Of a stretch of DNA of 64,000 nucleotides, positions 43,963 through 55,900 are shown in pieces (the first letter of the stretch is position 1; every line of letters starts with the position of its first letter). Position numbers and translations under genes: made by a program. This DNA comes from Bolinopsis microptera (taxonomy: Eukaryota > Ctenophora > Tentaculata > Lobata > Bolinopsidae): contig NC_087082.1 in assembly GCF_026151205.1 (NCBI RefSeq), positions 12,991,865 to 13,055,864 on the forward strand, in the 5' to 3' direction. Below the pieces are notes generated by a model that saw nothing but the letters and a program-made list of their open reading frames with translations, was not told the origin of the DNA and did not search any database.

Positions 43963-46900
43963 CTGTGGAGGATGATATGTTAAGACTTGTTAATATCAAA
44001 TATTAATACGTAGTGTAGTATACGTAGTTATTATAAAGTAATGTTTACTAAAGTGCAACTTTGAGAAGTCAGATTGCTTTGTGTCCAATACTTAGTAATT
44101 TTAAGATTAAGTAATTCTAAGTGATATGTAAATGTTTTTGTTTTCGAGAATCTGTCAAATAATACACAGTGCATAGTCTCACTGGTTTGTAGTAACAGTA
44201 TAATCAGTAGTTGCGGAGTTCAGTATTGAGATACAAACTGAACTGAATGTAGCTACACTGTACGTAGATTTCAGCTATGAGAGATACGTTATATAATACA
44301 CAAAAACACGCGTTAGTCTACAGTAAGAGTAATTGATCCAGGTATCAGGGGTGACTTTATAGTTGCAACAACACACAGAGCTGAGGCTCAGGTTTCACTG
44401 CGTCTCTTGGGCCAGGTGTGACCTGTACCGGGGTGATTTATCTCTGGGGATTACTGTTGCAATTATTTAATCTGCATCAAATTTATAGAAAATCTAATCA
44501 GGTTAACACCCAATCAGTTAATGTTTGTGGGATTGAGATAAAGATATCGGGCCGTGGACTTCATGAATTGGTCTGGTTGAGATATGGGACTAAATTGTAG
44601 ACTGTACGTTATCTTCACGGGGCCAGTTACAATCCCTTGTAATGTTTAAGTAGCCATACAGCACAAATACCCACTCGGTTTATAGGACCCATACATAATG
44701 GCTCAAACTAAACGGAAGCGATGAAAATGCTCTATTAACACTGGTCATATTTGCAATGATCATTGATCGTGTCCACACATCACCTATTACTTAATATTCC
44801 AAATATAAGCTAGTGCAGTGTACTGTAATCTTATCGCTCAGTGGAAGCAGTGGAAGCTTTCTTGATAAAGCAGGAAACATCGAGGTTATCTTACATCCTG
44901 TAGATTGTTGTAAACGAGAGATCTGTACATTGAGTAGAGTAGCTAGTAGAGTAGAGCAGTATAAAGCTATGAGTTTATACTCCTACTACGGCTACTAACC
45001 GTATAATATCACCAGTTCACAGTATATAATAATATCAGTTTCTAAAACCAGCCAGGGTCAAACAATAGGACACAGTCAGCTTTTTGTTACACAACAAGTT
45101 ATTCAGAAGTTGAAGTTATACTTTATAAGCACGGTTCTGAAATCCATGTACAATGCCTTCCAGCTATCTCGGATATAACATATATAATATCATTATATTA
45201 TACTGAGTGGTGCTCAACTGTTTCTTTTAGGTCAACTTTGGAGAAAAACAAGACGAGGATTTATATTTTCTCCTTAATTAAAGCTATTTATATATTCGAA
45301 ATAGTGACGTTACCTGAAATTGCGAATGTTTCATTGGGATTATGTAACAACTTTGGCAGGATCCTACCGAACATCAAATATGGTGAGGAATTTTAAAGAA
45401 GCTTCTTAATTAAATACTAATTAGTTTTTAAAGTGCTACTTGCCTGATTTTCCAGTAATGCATGTAAATTTTATAAGGTAAAAAGATTACGAACTATTTC
45501 GAACTATTTTAATATTTCACCAACAACAAAAATATAGATTTACCCCATGAACTTTGCAGAGTATGTGTAAATACTTCTAATGATTCGAGGAACCTCTGAT
45601 CAAGAATAGTTTTTACCATATAATATTGGTTGCGGTATAAAATAAAATGCGTGTACTTTCCGTGAGTTTCTGTGATATAGTCTGAGATACAAAATTTAAA
45701 GATCACCCGAATCTATAATCAAAATAACATTAATATTTCATTTTGATAATTTCAACACTACTATTTATATAACAAATAATTTGAGGAGGTTCTCTAAAGA
45801 TGATATTTTATTCGAAAAATTCAAGAGCCTAAACTGTGTATAATTCGCCTCTCCAAACAAATCTAAAATTAATATTTCATTACAGTTAATAACGTCCCAA
45901 GTGGATTAACGGGCCTCTAAACCAGGTATTAACGTGGCTAGCTGATATAGGACTACATATTAGGCTGACTCATTTAACAAGTCCTGAAACTTCTTGTTAA
46001 CGAGATTGGTTTACAATTATTGCTGCCAGGGGAGCTTATCATAGATTAGAATATTCTCTTTAAAATTACTCTACATCTTAATAAGTTAGTAAGTTGAATG
46101 TACCCCTTTTTGTTTAAGATACTACAACACTAAAAACTTTAGTTCTGAAGCGCCCAAACTAACCTTATCTAATATAGATATTTACAAACCGTTATCTTAC
46201 TACATAGTTACAGTGTATGACTGGGATACAATCTAGGAATCCGTCAGGTCTATTTCAGTCCACAACTAAACTTGGATCAGTAATGGGTTGATAATGTGAT
46301 AACGAGATAATGAGTCTGGTACAGTGTAGCTGTCTGGAGGTAAGTGAGGCTAACTGTCCAGCCTTACTTCCTGTTGATAGTACGAACATAGCACGGGACT
46401 GTGAGTCACATACCAAACTTAGTAAAGACAGTGTTTATATTAATGTTATAGATTACTTGTCACCTTGATATAATAAGATCTTATGTAAACTGTTACCAGT
46501 AAGGAGGTAGTGTTTTATTCAATGTAGCTCTACTCAGTACAGCTGTGTAGAGTGTATAGTGAGATAATAACGTGTAACATGTAAAACAGTGACAATAAGA
46601 ACAATAGAGCTCAGTCTGTGAGCCCCTTTATACCATGACATTAGACATAGTGAAGTGCATGCAGACAGACCCAGACAACAAATATCTTAAATATGCGAAC
46701 TATGTAGTGTGTAGTAAGTAGCTTTTATAGTTGCACTTTACACACAACTGGCACTTCTTTAATTTACTGTACACCAGCTTCACCCGTATTATAATAATAT
46801 GTACATATTGTTGTTATCAGGGAGTGTTATGTAAGTATGTTATTGACAATCCTATTTCCACCAACCAAAACTATAAGACATCAGGTTTGAGAAGGGTTAT

Positions 46901-49900
46901 TTGAATTTCGAACGTTAGGACTTAGGAGGTTGCGTTGGTAGAACATTATGTAAAAATTTAACAATACATTATCAAGGTCACCTCATTCAGCATGAGGGTT
47001 TGAATTATAGGTCATCCGTCTCGTCATTGATTAAGTTATGTGATCTGAGTGAGACCCGTGATCCTGTAGTGCCTTATAATCGGTAGCCGACAGCAAACTA
47101 TCAATATTGGGGAATATTGTACACAATGCTGCAGTAGTGATTACCTTGGTAACACTAGGTCACACATTCGTATCGAGGTTTCGAGGGTGTTGTAACCTTA
47201 TCAATAATGCTATAAATTATATTGTGAAATAACAACATAATACTATTATAATATAATCAAGATATAAGATCTCCGTTGTCCGCACTTTATAGCACTTGTC
47301 GAATATTATGAGGCTTTTACAAATCCCAGCACCTTACTTATGGCACTTCATTATAATATGAGGCTTTCACATAACTCTTTTTAATGCTTCAGTGTTATAT
47401 TTTACACCTTAGCACAGAGATAATGAGTAGCTATAAATAGGATATGGGTAGGTCTATCTAAAAGCACTTATAGTTGTATTACTATACAATAGAGCTATTG
47501 AATATCAAGCTGTAGTTCGTAAAGCGGTCACAAGAGCCTTTGGGAATACATTAATATGGCTTTAAATAACTTGTTTCCATAAATAAAATCACTGAAGTTG
47601 TTAACAAACCTTTGTTGATGAGAGAGCAGAGCTGAGCAAACTTCAGTTCCTTAGCGTGGTCGCACGTAATAACAGAGTAATAACCTGGTGAACAAAACGG
47701 GTGTGAGTTAATTAATTATGTGACTATAATTGAGTGAACATATTCTTGGGGAAAATTAATCGACCGCCAACTTGAAACGTTGCAAATTTATTAGTAAAAA
47801 TTGTTACAAAATGTATCAAGAACAGCAGCTGTTGATTCATAAAATAACAAGGGCCTAGAATAACAGAGTATTGACTATTGATGTATCAGATCACTCACTA
47901 GTGCCCAGCTTGTAAACCATATACTCGAAACCACCAAGATCGCTGGCAGCTGTCCAACTGTTGGGTAAGCCGCGCTGCGCACACGTGTAGATTACATTAG
48001 TGAAGTTGTCCTCCCACCTGCGCTTCTTGCGTGTCTGATCACAGAACTGCTCGTGTACCAGCACTGCGCTTTTATCCTGTACAGTTTTACGATAAAAACA
48101 TTAGCTTATCACTGTTTAGTGAGCAGCTCATCAAAGTAGGTACTTAGTGCTTACAGTTTCAAGACAACTCGGGACAGATTTTGATTAATTGACAAGGCCT
48201 TATATAGAAGTAGTGTTAGACAATTATATATCAAATCTTTGAACAGTACCCACCACTCACCCGAGAAAGTGAGAAATAACCAAACACACCAGTTCCCCAA
48301 AAATAAATCTAACAAACTTGACACTCACCCCACAAGATATCCTATTCTCGTAGAAAACAGAAGAAGAAGCCTGGTAGTACAGAGCTTTGAGTAGCTTGCG
48401 AGACAGCAGGTTCTCCACGTACTGTGAAGAGCAGTTGTCTGTTTTACAGGCCACTCTGTTCTCACCTGCTCCCTGCATCATAACCGACATCTGAAGGGGG
48501 TGTTTGTTGTTAGGTAAAGGGTTTTCTGTAGAGCAGTGAGAGAACATTAAAACATTCCAAACACTCTGGGGAGCAGTGATAGGTTGAGCGAGTTTAGCTG
48601 ATCTTGTTAAGACTAATAAGAAGCTTGCCATGGATTTCATATTGGCACAGAATCACAGAATATTTTAGTCTCATGATTAACGAATTTTTTACCTTTTTTT
48701 GTGACAAGGTCGACACTACATTTCTGTATTCATAAATCCACGCAGCATTATATTCTGACGTAAAAAATACAGCTAAAGGATTTATCCGCTATATTTAATT
48801 GATATCATCTCAATGATTTTAATCAGTCGGCTAACATAAGATTAGGATTTAATGTGGATAGGATATAAGAGCACTAATGTTTCTCTTCAGGGGTTCAGGG
48901 ATTTGGTATTATAAACTTTGATTTTATTTGATTTTAATGTGATTTTATAAACGTAATCTACAGAGGTGGTTAATGGTCAGAGGTCCGAGTCACAAACTTC
49001 GTGGGTGACTTAAGTAATAAGATGGAACCATTTTGTCACGTTCACCAAACCAGTACCAGTTTCAAGTTAACATGAGCATTCCTTTACTGTTCCGTGTCAG
49101 GGTTCTATTTATGTTTTTCCGACGAAAACCACCTCATTATAGAACCAAACTGCAAGTTTCACCGAAAATAGCCAGTATTTGAATGACGCGGACGTGTTAG
49201 TGTTTTAAAGCCTGTAAAATACCAGTGACTTTAAGAGTGAGAGTTAGTTCTACGTGACCTGCCAACTTTAAAAGTCATATACTTTTTCCAAGAAATCCTA
49301 TACTTTGACGTGGTATTTAATGACCACTAAATCGGGCGCGAGCAGAATAATGTTTGTTTCAAATCCACTGTGATCTTATCAATATACAACGGAATCCACT
49401 GATTCAGATTCGATAGACTCGTTAAACCATGTATTGTTCAATGTTCATCAAATTTTACTTAATATTATTGAGCAAGTATTTCATGATTTTCAAGAATTCC
49501 AAACCCTGGTACGCATGTTGTGCCTCATTCCTTAAGAGGCGTGTCTACACTCTATAAATTATGCAATCATTTATTTATAGCAGAGTACCTGCTGGGAACA
49601 GAGACAGGAGTCAAGTATAAAAATAGAATCGTATAAACTGCGTGTGACAAACGTGCGTTAACTGTAAAGCTAGTCAAAATTTCTAGGACTAAGATGTTCT
49701 AATTTAAAATTCAGTAACCGCGCCCGATTTATTGAGCGAGGAAGTTAATCAAAGTTAGAACTTAGAACCGACCGAACTTTTACAGTTTTAAAGTTTAGTT
49801 TTACAGTTTGATAGTTGACCATTACATAATATCGGTCCACCTACCTAATATACAGTATAGCATTTAGCTTTCCTAATAATCTCACAAGACATAATCTCAC

Positions 49901-52900
49901 AAGACATAATCTCACAAGACATAATCTCACAAGACATAATCTCACAAGACATAATCTCACAAGACATTATCTGTTTCAGCTTTGATTGGTAGTTTGATAG
50001 GAAGTAGGTCAATTTACGTAAGGTCTGGTAAAGCATTGGTTGATGAAACTGTGATTGATTGTTTCAATCTTTCTGAACCAGCTTTACTTTTACCCTCAAT
50101 AATATAATTCATATTCATCACATGACACAATAGTGAAATAGTGAAATGTATTTCAATTCTTACATTCACCCAGCCTCCTAATATAACCATAATATAGGTA
50201 TCAAAACGCTCGAGATCGTTCCAAGATATTAACTTATTAAGAATTGTTCGTATTTTTCAGCCAAATCACACCTACGGACCTTGCCTTATATGGTATAACC
50301 GCAGTCATGTGTATGCCAACCTTAGATCCAAGACACTCGGTATCTGAGATCACTCAAAATTATGTTCCTCATTCCTATTTTCTTGTTTTGGAGCAAGTTT
50401 TCTTATCTGAGAGGATAGCACTATGTGACAGTACTTTAGGTTGCATGTAACATTGTATCATGAGACATAACAATGAGGTAACAGTGAGCTGATTTTATTT
50501 CTGATTAGATCCTAATTTTAAAATATACTAGAAAGCCTGTGGTCACAGGGAGGAAGCTAATAGTATTCTTTGATGGTCAGTTTTTATTGACCCAACAAAT
50601 ATGCATTCCAAGTCCCAACCGAAGATACCGCCGCGCCGATTATTAATCATGCCGCATTTGGTTACTTCTATTTGCCGAACTTATGATTCCAGACAAGCTA
50701 AACGAAAGCAACATTTGTGACCTTTTAAATTGACAGGTTCATGCCGAAACTAACGTTTATTGAATTTGGTTCGATAACACATTAGAGAATCGTTTATTTG
50801 GGTAACACGACATCTGTCCGACAGCGACATCTGTCCGACAGCACTATTTTCGTGTGTTTGAAGTGATATCTCAAATTTGGCACATAGAAATTTATTCAAA
50901 CTTGCAAAAATTATTTGTCTTAAAGCTATCTTACTATCTAGAAAGTTTCAAGAAAATCGTATCGTTCAATCTCCAGATATATGCTTTGGAACCACTGAAA
51001 ACCACCGAATTGGATATATTTTTAGTTTTTAAGGTAATATCTTAAATTTGGCACATAGAAACTCGCTCAAACTTACACAGATTATTCGTCCTATAACCAC
51101 CATACTTTATGGAAAGTTTCAAGAAAATCGTACGGTAGGATCCGACATAAACTATTGTCCAAATAACCTATTTTCTGAGTCGGACAGATGTCGCTGTCGG
51201 ACAGATATCGGCCAATTGTTTATTTGAGAGAACAAATATAACCGTCACCTTGTAGAGATGTTGGCAGCAATTATTTCAAAATTTGTCCTGATTTTAAGTT
51301 AGGTACTATGGATTGATAATCATATGATATGGGAGCCACTTTTAATTTCGTTATTTAGTTATTTAACAATCATAAGTAGTTCTTTATATCAAGTTCTTTA
51401 TATAAAGTTCAAAATTTGCTACGTCCTTATAATTTATTATTAATAAAACATGCCACTAAAAACGCTATCACAACCAAATTATACTACATCCCGCAAGTGG
51501 TCTAAACATTAAACCTACATATAGACGTCTTATATGGCTAACTTGGAAGTTAAAGATAACGTAATACTGGTTTCGTTGTACAAATTATCAGGGTGATATC
51601 GAAACTCATCCCGATATCACCCACAAAATGTATAGTAACCTTAGGTGTAAATAAACAATTTTCTATGAATAATCTAAATACAATTTCGTGTTATTCCTGA
51701 CTGGTTAAACGACGGTAAAAATATTCTCTGTTAATTTCATTCCACACGGATAAAGGTAAACTAACGTATTTTAATAACACCAGCCGAGAGAAATGACCGA
51801 TACACCCAATATAGTTCAACAAGAAAAATTAAGTGGAACAACTACTTCGTGTGCTGTAGGGACACAATTTATTAGGCATTAGCCATTAGCTACTTACGGC
51901 ATCAAGGAAGGAGCCGCACTTGTTGGTACAATACTTGTGAAGGAAGTGACCGTGTTTCATGCACACTTGGCACTTTTGGACCGAGGAGGTGATGTCGGAT
52001 ATCTTTTCTGTATCTTGACCGGTTGGAACTGACTTGAAATGTGCTGATAGGATCTTGTGGTGGTACGATCTGTAATAATTCATAATTATTGGGCACTTTC
52101 AAAAACTATGTTAACGAATCTGTCACGGGAAAAATTTCAACTTCTAGAAGCTCTCATTTGGTGGATAAACTCAATATTTTGATTAAACTTTTTTTCAGCA
52201 TAGGATTTGCGATAGTTCAACTTTTACAAAAAGAATAAAATGTCTACTATGTCTATGAGCAGAGATACACGCATTTAAATCAGGGCTAATAATGGTGGAT
52301 ATACTTTTCAGAGGGGTTTGGTGGATATATCCTTGATTGGCCTATAACTTTACGTGTGGTTAATTTATGGTGATTATTTAAAGATAGAATTGTAGCAAAT
52401 CGATATGCCTCTATGATAAAAGGCGAAAATAAAGAAAGATTTCAATTTTAAGGCTAGATATGGTGGATAATAAAACGATGAAATAAAATTCAATACCGAA
52501 AATTTTCAACTGAAAAAATTATATTGGTCAACAAGTTCACCAGCTTTACTCAGTGAACGGATCAGGTTGGAAATCGTTTCAAGTTTATGATAGCATAGAA
52601 GATTTAATTTTTAGGCCATTTTTGGTGGATATATTGGAGCTTCAAGATTGATTTAATTTTAAAGTCAAATTCTGTGTCAATAATGCAGGTTATCCATTGT
52701 TAGACCCCAATTATCTTGTCTAGAAGCTGAAAATGCTTACAATTATTACTCTAGGGCCATAATGAATGGATATAGTTTCATACGAACTTAACAAACTGTC
52801 TCCTTTCAGCCTTTAGAGCCGTTTTTGGTGGATAAAAGCACACAAACGGGAAAATTTGCTTTTTTATCCACTATTTTTGGCCCTAGATGTGTTCTATCAT

Positions 52901-55900
52901 GAAACTACAACTGTTTCTAGATAGAAGATCCCCTTTGCTGAGTCAGTTCAAAAGAATTTTCAGTCCAAGACGACTTTTAAGGTTAAAATTGGTGGATATT
53001 AAATGTGAATAACCTACCTCAGTGATTGAAATAACGATTTCTTGACTGATAACGTATGTGATCCTCTTTCAACGCCCAATAATTATATCTTAAGGTCGAA
53101 AGAGCTGAAAATCATTGCTCTGAGGTCGTAAAGAAGGGCTATAGTTTCAAGTAAACGTTCCAAACATTCTCCATTTAGGGCCGTTTTTGGTGGATAAATG
53201 CCTAAGAAATGAGCTTAAAAACGGTTAAATTTGCTTTTTTATCCACTATTTCTGGCCTTAGATTTGCTCATTTATGAAATCATACACTGATATCGGTTTG
53301 TTTAGACCTTTTTCTTGTTCAGCACAAAATGTGATAAGCTCAAGCCGACTTTTAAGGCCAAAATTGATGGATATCAAAATATCCAGGTCGATATTTTAAG
53401 TATTTTTGAGTTAATTATCCACCAAATTGGCCCTGAATGCTTAAAATGCCATACGACCTTACGCATAAATGTTCAACATCCTATAATTCATCTTTTTCAA
53501 CTGTTTTCAATCATGATGATGTCTTATTTATTGATATTTTGGTAGCATTTACGTGTTTAACTAATTATTATTGACTTATATCCACCAAAAATAGCCTTTT
53601 AACTTGAATCTTGTACTTCATAGTTGATGCCATAGATTTAACATTGCCTTTGCATCATTTTATGGCCAGTAAATTGATGTTAGCTAACAAATAACAGTCT
53701 TAAAAAAGAGGTAAAAAAATATATCCACCAAATTTGGCCCTTAAGAAAAATCCCGGCCCTACATATGAAATTGTGAAGTTATAACGATTATTTATAAGTC
53801 TCAATCATATTTTAGGAGTTTAGATGGAATTAAATATTTTTAAAGGCCACCTGAAGTGGATTGGTCTGTTTCACTTTTATCCACCAGATTTAGCCCTAAA
53901 TCGAAACAAAAAGTGGCAGATAGTAAAGGTTAGGGTTTAGCACACCATATCCTGAAGTTTCATCCCGTTCCAAAAATTATCCACCAAATTATGCCACAAA
54001 AACTGATTTTTGACAAATTTTAACATTTTTTCCGTGACAGATGTTTTTGAAAGTGCCCTATTACTCATCAATTTGTTTCTAAAACATCCTAGGAGAGTGG
54101 AGACCATAATGAGATTTCTATAACTAATCTATGTTGTTTGATCAAGAAAAGGTCTGTACAGACTACATACCATCAAACCAAGATCCCAACCAAGTTTTGA
54201 ACACTAACCTTGCAATATAAAGGGCAGCCATCTCAACATTACAATCCACAATCTCCTCCAGAAGTATAGCCAGACCATCCTCCCTTCCCACCAGGACCGG
54301 GTGGTACACAATGTCGTTAAACTTGATAACATTCTCCACAGTTGAGTAGATCCGGGACCGGTAGTTTGCAAACAGGTAGCAGAACTTTATCTCGTTCAGG
54401 ATTATCTGATGTGGGAAAGAAATTGGAATAAAGTGCCAGTAAAGTGCCAGTAAAATTATACGGTACCCGGCTTACAGCTGCACATAATTTTTCATAACTC
54501 CCCCCCCCCCCTTCCCGGCCCCCTTAAAACATAGTAATCTTTAAACGGTGACATATTGTGCAGACGCCAGACGTTACGTAGTGCTGGTACTGGTAGTAAA
54601 AACATGGTATGTTCCTATTTAGATATTGTGACCTAATTTAATTACAATTTTCTCGATTTAATTTAAATAAACTGTTCTCGACCTAATTTAAGTATTAATT
54701 GTTTTCAGTAATAGCGCGCAGTAAGCATGAAATTGCACTTATTATAATAAATTATAGAACTGCAGTTTAAGGAAGGCCTCATACAATGATTTGAGATCAT
54801 TAAAACTGCCAATCAGCACCACGCAGATATCTCCTGTTAAAACTAAACAAGAAAATAACTTTGCGGAGGGGGTATGTCTAACCTGACGTGTGTTATGAAC
54901 ACATTGAATGAGGTCGAATGTGATCTGCTGGTAGAGGTGCTGGTAGCGGTGTAGTATACCACTCAGGTTGATACTACGGTCCAGTGACTTGAGCAGGTTG
55001 TGTACGGAGCAGGAGTCCAGGTCGTTCAGTAAACTTACTATCTGCGGGGAGGCGGTAGTTGTTACACCGACGCTGGGCCAGCAAGGTGCATTATACTGTA
55101 AAAATCAAGGCGCGGTTTTGAAAAGTGGGCATTCAAACTCGAAATCATAATCATTAAAGCATCAAGATCTGAATGTCAATTAGCTTCAATAGCTTAGCTT
55201 GACTATCGATAGCTTGACTATCTAAATAGCTTAGCTTGACTATCGATCGATAAAATCAACTTTTTCTGATTTGACAGCCGAAGACGGCGCTGGTTACCTG
55301 TTTACAAAGAATGTTAAGTTTTGGCAGTTTCGAAGTTTCCCCATTTAAAGTGTGGGATTGGTAGAAGGACACGTCACTGTACACTTCTTGTTGTAGGTTA
55401 AGGAACTGTTGCAGTTTAAAGAGGAACTGTGATGTGTAGTACCTGAGATGTTATCAGAACTTTGTAATGAAATTAACTTCTGAGTTCAGATAAAACAGTC
55501 TCTTACCTTAGAATCACACACTTTTCTAAGATAACAATAATCCCCTAGCACTTAGGTTACACCCGAAAGCTCATCATCAGAGAATTTTTATACATAATGC
55601 CTATTGTTTTGTAAGTACAATGTACATTCAATTAAACCAACCCGAAGAGTGGAATTGGATTCCCGTAAAAAACTCACTTCTGAGTGAAGAGTTTTCTGAG
55701 TAGAGTGAGTTGGGCTCTCTGTTGAATCAAGTTGGTCACATAGTCATACCAAATAAGTGAGGGAGTTCCGTGTTCTCTGTAGTGTCTGTTAACTACTGTG
55801 TCTTGTAGGTAACAGTGTCTGTTCAGTGGGTTCGCTACAACCACCCTGATGTTACAGGGATAAGTTTAATATTTCTTTGATCTCTGTTTGATTGTTAGTG

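Noticed and set aside
48257-48640. 127-aa minus-strand ORF as a stand-alone gene
   Set aside because: It is exon 8 of the CCDC142-like gene (48329-48565) plus intronic read-through on both sides.
49845-50036. Minus-strand ORF with repeated MSCEI
   Set aside because: Translation of a 15-bp tandem repeat within an intron.
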